Assembly (NCBI GenBank): GCA_936440205.1
Contig: OW387148.1
Span: 43,497,003-43,561,002 of the forward strand
Direction of reading: 5' to 3'
Origin: Lepidonotus clava
Taxonomy: Eukaryota > Annelida > Polychaeta > Phyllodocida > Polynoidae
DNA: 64,000 nucleotides
A program made the translations under genes and the position numbers. Under the pieces are notes generated by a model. It made no database searches. It had not been told where the DNA came from and worked only from the letters and a program-made list of their open reading frames with translations. Positions 44,575 to 55,708 of the stretch are shown one piece after another; position 1 is the stretch's first letter, and each line of letters begins with the position of its first letter.

Positions 44575-47462
44575 CGGGTCTTTCTTCGGGTCTTTCTTCG
44601 GGTCTTTCTTCGGGTCTTTCTTCGGGTCTTTCTTCGGGTCTTTCTTCGGGTCTTTCTTCGGGTCTTTCTTCGGGTCTTTCTTCGGGTCTTTCTTCGGGTC
44701 TTTCTTCGGGTCTTTCTTCGGGTCTTTCTTCGGGTCTTTCTTCGGGTCTTTCTTCGGGTCTTTCTTCGGGTCTTTCTTCGGGTCTTTCTTCGGGTCTTTC
44801 TTCGGGTCTTTCTTCGGGGTCCTTCTCCGAATGCTTCTTCGGGTCTTTCTTCGGGTCTTTCTTCGGGGTCCTTCTCCGAATGCTTCTTTGGATGCTTCTT
44901 CGGATGCCTCGTTAGATCCATCTTCGGATCCAATATTCGGGTCCCTCTCCGGGTCCATCTTCCGGTCAATCTTTGGGTCTTTCTTTGAATTTTTCTTCGG
45001 ATCTTTCTTCGGGTCTTTCTTTGGCTCCTTCTTTGGGTCCTTTTTATGTCCTTTTTTATGTCCTTTTCATGTCCTTTTGGGTCCTTCTTTTGTTCTTTCT
45101 TTGGGTCCTTCTTTGGGTCCTTCTTCGGATCCTTCTTCAGGTCCTTCTTCAGGTCCTTTTTCAAGTCCTTTGTCGTGTCCTTCTTTGGGTCTTTCTTAGG
45201 GTCCTTCTTCGAGTCCTCTTCTCGGCCTTCTTTGTATCCTTCTTTGTTTCCTTCTTTGGGGCCCTTTTCGGGGTCCTTTTCGGGATCCTTCTCGGGGTCC
45301 TTGTTCGGGTCCTTCTTGGGGTCCTTCTTGTGGTCCTTCTTGGGACCCTTCTTCGGGTCCTTCTTCAAGTCTTTCTTCGAGTCCTTCTTGGGGGCTTCTT
45401 GGGATCCTTCTTCAGGTCCTTCTTCGAGTACTTCTTCAAGTCCTTCTTGGGGTCCTTCTTCGGATCCTTCTTGGGGTCCTTCTTGGGGTCCTCCTTGGGG
45501 TCCTCCTTGGGGTCCTTCATCGGGCCCTTCTTTTGCCCTTCTTCGAGTCCTTCTTCGGGTGCTTATTCGGGGTCCATCTTTGGGTCCATCTTCAGGTCCT
45601 TCTTTGGGTCTTTCTTCGGGTCCTTCTTTGGGTCCTCTTTCGGTCCTTCTTGTGGTCCTTCTGGGGGGCTTGCTTTGGGTAATTCTTGGGGTCCTTCCTC
45701 GGCCCCTTTTTCGGCCCCTTTTTCGGCCCCTTTTTCGGCCCCTTTTTTGGGCACTTCTTTGGATCCTTCTTCAGGTCTTACTTTGGGTCTTACTTTGGGT
45801 CTCTCTTTGGGTCTTTCTTTGGGTCTTTCTTTGGGTCTTTCTTTGGGGTCTTTCTTCGGGTCTTTCTTCGGGTCTTTCTTCGGGTCTTTCTTCGGGTCTT
45901 TCTTCGGGTCTTTCTTCGGGTCTTTCTTCGGGGCCTTCTTCGAATGCATCTTCGGATGCATCTTCGGATGCCTCTTCGGATGCCTCGTCAGATCCATCTT
46001 CGGGTCCATCTTCGGGTCCCTCTCCGGGTCCATCTTCGGGTCAATCTTCGTGTTTTTCTTTGGATTTTTCTTTGGATCTTTCTTCGGGTCTTTCTTTGGC
46101 TCCTTCTTTGGGTCCTTTTTATGTCCTTTTTTATGTCCTTTTCATGTCCTTTTGGTTCCTTCTTTGGTTCTTTCTTTGGGTCCTTCTTTGGGTCCTTCTT
46201 CGGATCCTTCTTCGGGTACTTCTTCGGGTCCTTCTTCGAGTCCTTGTTCGAGTCCTTCTTTGTATCCTTCTTTGGGTCCTTTTCAGGATCCTTCTCGGGG
46301 TCCTTGTTCGGGTCCTTGTTCGGGTCCTTCTTGGGGTCCTTCTTGGGATCCTTCTTCGGGTCCTTCTTCGAGTCTTTCTTCGAGTCCTTCTTGGGGTCCT
46401 TCTTGGGATCCTTCTTCGGGTCCTTCTTCGATTACTTCTTCGAGTCCTTCTTGGGGTCCTTCTTCGGATCCTTCTTGGGGTCTTTCTTGGGGTCCTCCTT
46501 GGGGTCCTCCTTGGGGTCCTTCCTCGGGCCCTTCTTTTGCCCTTCTTCGGGTCCTTCTTCGGGTCCTTATTCGGGGTCCATCTTTGGGTCCATCTTTGGG
46601 TCCTTCTTTGGGTCTTTCTTCGGGTCCTTCTTTGGGTCCTCTTTCGGTCCTTCTTGTGGTCCTTCTTGGGGGCTTGCTTAGGGTATTTCTTGGGGTCTTT
46701 CCTCTGCCCCTTTTTTCGGCCCCTTTTTCGGCCCCTTTTTCGGCCCCTTCTTTGGGCCCTTCTTTGGATCCTTCTTCAGGTCTTACTTTGGGTCTCACTT
46801 TGGGTCTCACTTTGGGTCGCTCTTTGGGTGTTTCTTTGGGTCTTTCTTTATGTATTTCTTCGGGTCTTTTTTGGGTGTTTCTTTGGGTGTTTCTTTGGGT
46901 GTTTCTTTGGGTGTTTCTTTGGGTGTTTCTTTGGGTGTTTCTTTGGGTGTTTCTTTGGATCTTTCTTCGGGTCTTTCTTCGGGTCTTTCTTCGGGTCTTT
47001 CTTCGGGTCTTTCTTCGGGTCTTTCTTCGGGTCTTTCTTCGGGTCTTTCTTCGGGTCTTTCTTCGGGTCTTTCTTCGGGTCTTTCTTCGGGTCTTTCTTC
47101 GGGTCTTTCTTCGGGTCTTTCTTCGGGTCTTTCTTCGGGTCTTTCTTCGGGTCTTTCTTCGGGTCTTTCTTCGGGTCTTTCTTCGGGTCTTTCTTCGGGT
47201 CTTTCTTCGGGTCTTTCTTCGGGTCTTTCTTCGGGTCTTTCTTCGGGTTTTTCTTCGGGTCTTTCTTCGGGTCTTTCTTCGGGTCTTTCTTCGGGTCTTT
47301 CTTCAGGTCTTTCTTCGGGTCTTTCTTCGGGTCTTTCCACAGGTCTTTCTTCGGGTCTTTCTTCGGGTCTTTCTTCGGGTCTTTCTTCGGGTCTTTCTTC
47401 GGGTCTTTCTTCGGGTCTTTCTTCGGGTCTTTCTTCGGGTCTTTCTTCGGGTCTTTCTTCGG
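44575..47462. repeat. Homogeneous TTTCTTCGGGTC sub-arrays
   Basis: Two runs of almost pure TTTCTTCGGGTC units stand out: about 44575-44816 and about 46968-47462, the latter about 40 units long. Between them lie mixed units and repeated blocks of 1-1.5 kb containing CCTTTTTATGTCC. Confidence 0.9.
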
Positions 47463-47793
47463 GGCCTTCTTGCGGGCCTTCTTGGGGTCCTTCTTGGAAT
47501 GCTTCTTCGGATGCCTCGTCAGATCCATCTTTGGGTCCATCTTCGGGTCCCTCTCCGGGTCCATCTCTGGGTCCATCATCGGGTCAATCTTCGTGTCTTT
47601 CTTTGGTTTTTTCTTTGGATCTTTCTTCGGGTCTTTCTTTGGCTCCTACTTTGGGTCCTTTTTATGTCCTTTTTTTATGCCCTTTTCATGTCCTTTTGGG
47701 TCCTTCTTTGTTTCTTTCTTTGGGTCCTTCTTTGGGTCCTTCTTCGGATCCTTCTTCAGGTCCTTCTTCGGGTTCTTCTTTGGTTCCTTCTCT

Positions 47794-48300
47794 TGTTATA
47801 TACAGAATTAATTTCCTCTATAGTATTGAGAAAATTCAGAAATTACATTGAAACTGAAAAAGGCTGAGATGAGAGAACCACATACCATACCTGCCTCCCA
47901 ACTCACCACCTACCTCAGATCCTGGCTGCATGTAATGTCCATAGAGGATGGAGAGAACTTTGAGCCTGATTTAAAGACTGCATTACATAGGGGAATCAAC
48001 AGGTATACTGAAAATTGAATTTTAAGATGTTAAAAAATGCATTCAAAAATATAATAACACATTCAGAAAATGTTGAATAATTTTTACATAAGGATTATGT
48101 AGATTGAAATAATATATTTCTATAAGCAGTAGGAAGTTTTAAAAGACATGCACAAATTCATGGAAGTCTACAGAATTCAGATAAGTGATTAAATAATGCT
48201 AGCAACATTTTTGGGCATATTCTATGAATTAATGAATAAGTTTTAAAAATTTGAGAAATTCAAAATGCATGAACATGGCATAATGAGCAGATTATTTACA
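47794..48300. other. AT-rich flank of the minisatellite
   Basis: No gene recognised. The rest of the LINE is not found on this side. Confidence 0.5.
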
Positions 48301-48390
48301 GGTATCTTGAGATGAGGGGTAAAAAGAACATGTTATAAGCAGTGACCTGTTCAAAATCAGCATAAGGGTACTCGAGGCCAAAAGAAATGG
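48301..48390 (+). repeat. Dispersed fragment shared with the segmental duplication
   Basis: GGTATCTTGAGATGAGGGGT to AAAAGAAATGG matches about 50174-50263 and 54310-54399 closely. It is a third copy of a roughly 90-bp piece. Confidence 0.8.
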
Positions 48391-48523
48391 ACTCAAAGAG
48401 CAAGGGCAAGTGCAACAAACAAAGCAACCGGTGACCGAGTTGAACAATTTTGGGAAATGGGGGAATTGGGCAACCATAATCCAGAGTCTTTGCAAAACAC
48501 TGTATTCTTTTTTGTTTCCCAAT

Positions 48524-48660
48524 CACGGGAAATTTTTGATCTCATACACTAAGTAGACTTGGCCCTGTTTGAATCAATTTGCTATAAACCGTGTCAAGAA
48601 GTGTATGTCTTACTCCACCATTAACCCTGTGACAGCAAAGTATCATTATACTCCATGCCC
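48524..48660 (+). repeat. Diverged terminus of a second CACTA-type element
   Basis: CACGGGAAATTTTTGATCTC and the following 110 bp align with the terminal repeat of the giant transposon (CACGGCAAATTTTTGAACTC) at roughly 80%, including the GTCTTACTCCACCATTA segment. It points inward to the right, so an older related element may start here; its other end is not in the window. Confidence 0.65.
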
Positions 48661-48798
48661 GGTTAAAATGACTATCCTAAACTTTGTAAACGGGCGCAAG
48701 TTTTACTGCACCAATTTAGTCCTTGATGTGCGTTCATGTTACAAGCCCTCCTTCAGTAACAGTAGTATTAACACCGTCCTAGCACAAAGTATAGTTTC

Positions 48799-49013
48799 AC
48801 AGTGGCGTAAGTTTAGACAATTAAACTACAAATATAGGGAATTATCGAAATAAGGGGTCTCTGGAACCTCCTCAGATTTATCAAAGTTTGTATAATTGAA
48901 CTACAAATATAAGGGATTATGAAAAATAACTTGACAGAACCATCTCAGTTTTACATTGAACGTCCTCAATTTCCCTGGAACCACCTCAGATTTCCGGGCT
49001 GGGTACGCCCCTG
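48799..49013. mobile_element. Small element bounded by GTGGCGTA / GGGTACGCCCCTG
   Basis: CAGTGGCGTA at the left and TACGCCCCTG at the right are inverted. The body (AATTAAACTACAAATATAGG, TCTCTGGAACC) is related to the complement of about 34541-34660 in the giant transposon. Non-coding. Confidence 0.5.
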
Positions 49014-49041
49014 ATTATTTTAATAAAATTTATTGCATTGC

Positions 49042-49083
49042 TGTAGGTGCGGCTTTAACAAATTTGTTAACGCCGCACCTACA
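49042..49083. repeat. 42-bp near-perfect palindrome
   Basis: TGTAGGTGCGGC, then TTAACAAATTTGTTAA, then GCCGCACCTACA, with one mismatched pair. It would form a hairpin or cruciform. No role assigned. Confidence 0.8.
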
Positions 49084-50263
49084 ACTCCAGGGTTTCAAAT
49101 ACGGTATAGATGCAGGTGTAACACCCCCTTTAGAACATATATAAAAAGGAATGAAAAAGGTGTGCGAGTCTCACGGTGACACTGGGGGATATAGGACATA
49201 TGTGCTAGGCCAGCCTAGCTGAATTAAGCTGGATTCGAACAAGCTAGTTGCTCCAATTAGTACAGACTGTCTGCCCAGCCCAGTGTCGCAGCTCGCCGAT
49301 AAGGATCTCCGGAGGGGGCCTTTTAAACAACAAGTAGCCTACAAGGGCTGATGCAATGTCACGGCATACTACTGAGTTTGCTGACCTAATAAGAATAGAC
49401 GAGGCTGAAGCGCAGAAGGAGTATAGTGTATACGCAACTAGGGTAAAACAGGGTTGTATCGCGCACATTGGTATATCATTAGCGCATTTTGTATTAATAG
49501 CCCTTACATATAGAAAAAAAAAAAAAATCACAAATAATTGATAATAATTGATGAAATGCGTCAAAACAGCTAGACTAAAGCGTGATTTAACTTTAAAACC
49601 TCTATGATTAATTAATAATGAAACTTTTTTTTCCTATTATGCTGGGTGCGCCATACAACCCTGTTTTAGGAATTATCATGAAATGAAAGTAATATTTTGG
49701 AGAAATCTTATGACATCATATCAATAATGGTTTTCCATCCCATCAAACAAAGTGCACATGGTCTTCAATGAAAATGATAATATTCAATAACCTTGACTCC
49801 ACATAAAACTATTATTTTGTGAGATTTTTATTTTTTACCCTTATTTAACTCTCATTCTATGATACATGCGCGACATAAGACATGATAAATGTGCGATATT
49901 AGCCTGACATGGGCGATATAAATAAAAAAAATAGATCAAATAGGGGGGCGCGGAATTGCCCCTTTTGCCACCCCCTGGATCCGTCGGGGGACCCTTGGTT
50001 CTGTACTCTGATTGCAAAAATCTAACATGGAAGGCCTAGGGCTCAAAGGGGAGTGTAAAAAAAAATAGGCTTTTACCATGCACACTTTCCCCATCAGTTT
50101 AAAATCCATGGAAAGCATTTAACAGGGTGGCCTGTCTGACAGTGGCGGATCCAGAAATTCCTAGAGGGGAGGGGGTATCTTGAGATGAGGGGTACAAAGA
50201 ACATGTTATTAGCAGTGACCTGTTCAAAATCAGCATAAGGGTACTCGAGGCCAAAAGAAATGG

Positions 50264-50304
50264 CCCTGGCCGAAGGGGGGGCAAGGCCCCCCCTTCGGCC
50301 AGGG
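50264..50304. repeat. Perfect 18-bp inverted repeat (hairpin)
   Basis: CCCTGGCCGAAGGGGGGG and its complement are separated by 5 bp. The same hairpin is in copy B at 54400-54440. It overlaps the left end of the neighbouring G/C-rich element. Confidence 0.85.
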
Positions 50305-50444
50305 GCGGATCCAGGTGGGGGGGCCGGACGGGCCTTGCCCCCGCCCTCCCCTGTTAAATCATGATTAAAAAGGGGCCCCCTCCCCCGTACATTCATGTTT
50401 TTGGCCCCCCACCCCCCCTCTACAAATTCCTGGGTCCGCCCCTG
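50300..50444 (+). mobile_element. Small G/C-rich palindromic element (copy in A)
   Basis: Starts CAGGGGCGGATCC and ends GGGTCCGCCCCTG; the body includes TTAAATCATGATTAAAA and GTACATTCATG. Same family as 12830-12985 and 59121-59306. Confidence 0.75.
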
Positions 50445-50529
50445 CATTCCCCCGGACCCGCCCCTGGGACATCCGGTCATTTTAACACCTTTATTACAAA
50501 TAAAACTTCTGAAAAAATGGAAAATTTGG

Positions 50530-51025
50530 AGTGGTAGGGGGTAATCGAGTGCATCAAGTTCATCAACTCATCTGTGCCGCACAGTTCATTGCATTTTATC
50601 GTAGGTTGCACAACCAGACCCAATCACCTATAGAGTCTGCACCATATATATACTGTGCGTGTAATCGGGGCAACGAGAAAGGTGTTTATACAAAAAAGAG
50701 ACACTTTGTAGTTTCGGTAGTTGGGCTTAAGTGGGTTTTCCGAATCGGAAACCACGCAATACAACAAGTTATTAATTTTGATCACCCTCAATTGTCACTT
50801 ATCTGTCTCTTTTGGCGGAAAGGCAAGTTAATCAACTTCATTTTACAACGGTTTCCGCAATGTAGTTTCGACGTATTTGGTCCTGCGAACCGGAAGGACC
50901 TGTAAACGTCTTTCGCTGGTTTCCGACGTCATCGTATTATTCAACCCGATGGATCTTTGGCTACCAGCTATCCCTGCTGGCCCCAGGTTCGAATCCCCTT
51001 CATGCCTTACGTTTTTCGTTCATCC
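50530..51025 (+). repeat. 3' part of the dispersed 1.6-kb repeat with B box
   Basis: Aligns with 13182-13710. GGTTCGAATCC at 50986-50996 is a polymerase III B box followed by CCTTCATGCC. Frames in this part are not conserved between copies. The copy-B equivalent is 54665-55160 (B box 55121-55131). Confidence 0.7.
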
Positions 51026-51117
51026 ATCAGACTGGTAAGTTGAAAGTTGAGAGTGGCAACATTACACTCGTCTTTTTTTAATATTTTTCACCTTCCCCAG
51101 AGAGATATAATTAAATA

Positions 51118-52146
51118 GAGGAGTGGCATGTATTATCGGCAGGCGTGTATTATCAGCACCCTTGACATCCATTGTAATACAGGAAATGAACTTGTGCTTT
51201 TCTCTGAGAATTAAATGTAGATGTATTCAAAGAATATGTTTATTCTATCATTTAGGCCTAGTGCTATATTTTTATAGCCCTGACTATTTGGATAGGACGT
51301 AGCATCAAAATAAATAATGAAATACATTTTTATCTATCCAGAAATGGCCATTTTATCTCTGTGGATAACGTGGATAGGTAGTTTAAGTTTATTTTTATCC
51401 CCTCATAATAAGAAAAAGTGAACTAATATAACTTTTATGAGCCAAGAATAACCTGAAACCAAATAATTTGCAAAAGAATATTTTGCAGAAGCCAAGGGAC
51501 TGGTATACCTACATGGGTGCCGATAATTCACTCCATTTCATGTGATGTCTTGCATCATCGGCATGGTTAGATTACTATCTCAAATATTAGGCTGGTAAAT
51601 GCACAATATGAGAAGAAACATAAATTGCATTAAGTATTGTGAAAAAAAAGTGTCTGAGAATGTGATGATATGTAATTTTGTCAGTAACAGTACACCTAGT
51701 ATTATTTTATTTTATTTAACAATAGCTATGCATGTTCAATTTAGGCTAAGAGAACACAGGAAGAAAATCATAACTTTGTATGGGTTACATTAGACTAACA
51801 TTTTAAAAGATTAAAAGGTTCAGAACGTTATAGATTCCAAAGTTAATAATGGTGAATATGATTCTTAGAGATATTGTTGATTTAGTAATTTCAACCTATA
51901 GATATTAGTCATTTATATGAAAGGTGCCGATAATACAAGACAGGTGCCGATAATACACTACAAAACATGAAAAAGTAATCAAACTCATATTTTCCACACA
52001 ATTTTTTGAAATTCACTTAGAATATACTAAGGGGATTCAGATATATACAGTCTCTCCTAAGAAACGCTCATTCATTAAATTTTAAGGTAAACAAGCAAAC
52101 ATTGATATATTATGCCCTAAGGTGCCGATAATACACGCCACTACTC
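51118..52146. mobile_element. TA-flanked DNA element with repeated GGTGCCGATAATACA
   Basis: Ends GAGGAGTGGCATGTATTATC and, complemented, GAGTAGTGGCGTGTATTATC, flanked by TA at 51116-51117 and 52147-52148; 1029 bp. This fits a non-autonomous mariner-like element. The motif GGTGCCGATAATACA (or its complement) recurs near 51127, 51148, 51517, 51922, 51941 and 52121. No transposase frame is seen. Copy B of the segmental duplication carries only its left part. Confidence 0.75.
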
Positions 52147-53205
52147 TAGTCATATTGCAGAGGGGCCCTAAATTAATTAGTTGAATGTACGCGTGTGAAT
52201 AACCTGGCACAGGAAGAACTGAGCCTTGTGTCGTTTTCGATATTTGCTGCCCAACAGCACATTATGTAAGTCGGGCACAGTCCGTGCCAGTCTTTCTGCG
52301 CCAAAATGATGAAATAGTCATAGTATGACCAACGCACTGTTTGGTAATAACCTTATTTTGTACCCCTGTCCCGTATTGCATAAACCTAATTCACGCCCCA
52401 AATGCACAGTCCCATCACGCCAATAAAGCACAGTGCTCCCTTCGCGCAACACGTGCAAAGTTTTAGCCAAGCTCAGCTATGTTTTTTGGGCATTTATGTA
52501 ACTTTTCCTACTGTGCGCAGCGGTTAGCGCAAGTTAGACTGGTGCGCCTTTACTCACGCTCAGTGAGTGCAAAGTGCTTTCATGGGAGCACTGTGCCTCT
52601 TATACAACTTTAAATGGTAAGCAGTCTATATCTCCTGCCCTCTGATCATGGACCAGTGCCTCTTATGCTCATAGGTAGTCGCTCTTTCCAAGCATAGGGC
52701 ACCTGCTCTTCCAAAATGTTATCTAGAACCCCCTCAATTTGTAGGAAAGTATGGAAAAGTCCCACAATTTACTTTTAATTTCTAATATTCTCCACCTCCC
52801 TTTCCAAACTGTCATGTAGATGCCCCTAAATTTAGCAAGAAAAAATGGAAAGGTCCACACTTTACTGCTTTCCAACCCCCCCTTTCCTTTACAAGTTCTG
52901 ACAAAAAGTGTGAACAAAATGTTTTGGAAATCCATCTGTGCAATGGGACTCCTCATATAAAGTCCCACCCTCGGCTTTCTCCTTTTCCAGTTTCTACTTG
53001 AAAGGGGTATAGTACTGTAGAGTATGGTGCATGTCCCTGTAACAACTGCAAAATCTGAATGGCTATCCCATGAAGGACAACGTCTTTTCAACGGAAAATC
53101 ATGAAATTTATTAAATTAAACCATTTACAACTCATTTTTAGACAAGAAAAACACGACCTTAACTTACTGAGATAGGATACCGAAATTTTCGACAATCTGA
53201 AAAAG
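52147..53205. other. Unassigned stretch between the duplication copies
   Basis: No gene recognised; a - frame at 52723-53091 has no supporting similarity. Confidence 0.5.
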
Positions 53206-53237
53206 CTTTCAGCCGATGTAAAACCAAACTCAGGATT
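53206..53237 (+). repeat. Left 32-bp direct repeat flanking duplication copy B
   Basis: CTTTCAGCCGATGTAAAACC plus AAACTCAGGATT. The same 32 bp with one change recurs at 55677-55708, immediately on the other side of copy B. Confidence 0.9.
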
Positions 53238-55676
53238 ACGGTATAGATGCAGGTGTAACACCCCCTTTAGAACATATATAAAAAGGAATGAAAAAGGTGT
53301 GCGAGTCTCACGGTGACACTGGGGGATATAGGACATATGTGCTAGGCCAGCCTAGCTGAATTAAGCTGGATTCGAACAAGCTAGTTGCTCCAATTAGTAC
53401 AGACTGTCTGCCCAGCCCAGTGTCGCAGCTCGCCGATAAGGATCTCCGGAGGGGGCCTTTTAAACAACAAGTAGCCTACAAGGGCTGATGCAATGTCACG
53501 GCATACTACTGAGTTTGCTGACCTAATAAGAATAGACGAGGCTGAAGCGCAGAAGGAGTATAGTGTATACGCAACTAGGGTAAAACAGGGTTGTATCGCG
53601 CACATTGGTATATCATTAGCGCATTTTGTATTAATAGCCCTTACATATAGAAAAAAAAAAAAATCACAAATAATTGATAATAATTGATGAAATGCGTCAA
53701 AACAGCTAGACTAAAGCGTGATTTAACTTTAAAACCTCTATGATTAATTAATAATGAAACTTTTTTTTCCTATTATGCTGGGTGCGCCATACAACCCTGT
53801 TTTAGGAATTATCATGAAATGAAAGTAATATTTTGGAGAAATCTTATGACATCATATCAATAATGGTTTTCCATCCCATCAAACAAAGTGCACATGGTCT
53901 TCAATGAAAATGATAATATTCAATAACCTTGACTCCACAAAAAACTATTATTTTGTGAGATTTTTATTTTTTACCCTTATTTAACTCTCATTCTATGATA
54001 CATGCGCGACATAAGACATGATAAATGTGCGATATTAGCCTGACATGGGCGATATAAATAAAAAAAATAGATCAAATAGGGGGGCGCGGAATTGCCCCTT
54101 TTGCCACCCCCTGGATCCGTCGGGGGACCCTTGGTTCTGTACTCTGATTGCAAAAATCTAACATGGAAGGCCTAGGGCTCAAAGGGGAGTGTAAAAAAAA
54201 ATAGGCTTTTACCATGCACACTTTCCCCATCAGTTTAAAATCCATGGAAAGCATTTAACAGGGTGGCCTGTCTGACAGTGGCGGATCCAGAAATTCCTAG
54301 AGGGGAGGGGGTATCTTGAGATGAGGGGTACAAAGAACATGTTATTAGCAGTGACCTGTTCAAAATCAGCATAAGGGTACGCGAGGCCAAAAGAAATGGC
54401 CCTGGCCGAAGGGGGGGCAAGGCCCCCCCTTCGGCCAGGGGCAGATCCAGGGGGGGGGCCGGACGGGCCTTGCCCCCGCCCTCCCCTGTTAAATCATGAT
54501 TAAAAAGGGGCCCCCTCCCCCGTACATTCATGTTTTTGGCCCCCCACCCCCCCTCTACAAATTCCTGGGTCCGCCCCTGCATTCCCCCCGACCCCCCCCA
54601 GGGACATCCGGTCATTTTAACACCTTTATTACAAATAAAACTTCTGAAAAAATGGAAAATTTGGAGTGGTAGGGGGTAATCGAGTGCATCAAGTTCATCA
54701 ACTCATCTGTGCCGCACAGTTCATTGCATTTTATCGTAGGTTGCACAACCAGACCCAATCACCTATAGAGTCTGCACCATATATATACTGTGCGTGTAAT
54801 CGGGGCAACGAGAAAGGTGTTTATACAAAAAAGAGACACTTTGTAGTTTCGGTAGTTGGGTTTTAGTGGGTTTTCCGAATCGGAAACCACGCAATACAAC
54901 AAGTTATTAATTTTGATCACCCTCAATTGTCACTTATCTGTCTCTTTTGGCGGAAAGGCAAGTTAATCAACTTCATTTTACAACGGTTTCCGCAATGTAG
55001 TTTCGACGTATTTGGTCCTGCGAACCGGAAGGACCTGTAAACGTCTTTCGCTGGTTTCCGACGTCATCGTATTATTCAACCCGATGGATCTTTGGCTACC
55101 AGCTATCCCTGCTGGCCCCAGGTTCGAATCCCCTTCATGCCTTACGTTTTTCGTTCATCCATCAGACTGGTAAGTTGAAAGTTGAGAGTGGCAACATTAC
55201 ACTCGTCTTTTTTTTTTATTTTTCACCTTCCCCAGAGAGATATAATTAAATAGAGGAGTGGCGTGTATTATCGGCAGGCGTGTATTATCAGCACCCTTGA
55301 CATCCATTGTAATACAGGAAATGAACTTGTGCTTTTCTCTGAGAATTAAATGTAGATGTATTCAAAGAATATGTTTATTCTATCATTTAGGCCTAGTGCT
55401 ATATTCTTATAGCCCTGACTATTTGGATAGGACGTAGCATCAAAACAAATAATGAAATACATTTTTATCTATCCAGAAATGGCCATTTTATCTCTGTGGA
55501 TAACGTGGATAGGTAGTTTAAGTTTATTTTTATCCCCTCATAATAAGAAAAAGTGAACTAATATAACTTTTATGAGCCAAGAATAACCTGAAACCAAATA
55601 ATTTGCAAAAGAATATTTTGCAGAAGCCAAGGGACTGGTATACCTACATGGGTGCCGATAATTCACTCCATTTCAT
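53238..55676. repeat. Segmental duplication, copy B (2.44 kb), between direct repeats
   Basis: Near-identical to 49101-51541. Its limits fall exactly between two 32-bp direct repeats, so it looks like an insertion of copied DNA that duplicated 32 bp of target. It includes a G/C-rich small element at 54436-54579 and cuts the TA-flanked element in mid-body. Confidence 0.95.
54436..54579 (+). mobile_element. Small G/C-rich palindromic element (copy in B)
   Basis: Copy of 50300-50444 carried along in the duplication, with small differences in the homopolymer runs. Confidence 0.75.
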
Positions 55677-55708
55677 CTTTCAGCCGACGTAAAACCAAAC
55701 TCAGGATT
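55677..55708 (+). repeat. Right 32-bp direct repeat flanking duplication copy B
   Basis: CTTTCAGCCGACGTAAAACC plus AAACTCAGGATT, one mismatch (C for T) against 53206-53237. Confidence 0.9.

Larger units (their letters stand above)
37796..47793. repeat. 10-kb minisatellite of 12-bp units
   Basis: Nearly 10 kb of variants of TTTGGGTCCTTC (left two thirds) and TTTCTTCGGGTC (right third). Because 12 is a multiple of 3 and the unit lacks stops, several frames stay open for hundreds of codons on both strands (GPSL-, GSFF-, VLLW-type repeats on +, KKDP- or PEEG-type on -). These frames have no domains or non-repeat core, so I do not call a gene. Less regular blocks containing GTGTTTTGGCTCTTCTTTGG recur at about 38331, 39270, 40123, 41811 and 43571. 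Confidence 0.97.
49101..51541. repeat. Segmental duplication, copy A (2.44 kb)
   Basis: Matches 53238-55676 at high identity (scattered single-base differences and homopolymer length changes), both copies in the same orientation. It contains the dispersed 1.6-kb repeat, a palindrome, a small G/C-rich element and the left part of a TA-flanked element. Its edges show no direct repeats, unlike copy B, so it is probably the source. Confidence 0.95.

Noticed and set aside
38350-47867. Very long open frames (hundreds of codons) rich in GPSL, GSFF or KKDP repeats
   Set aside because: They are a by-product of a stop-free 12-bp repeat open in several frames on both strands; no start context, domain or non-repeat core was found.
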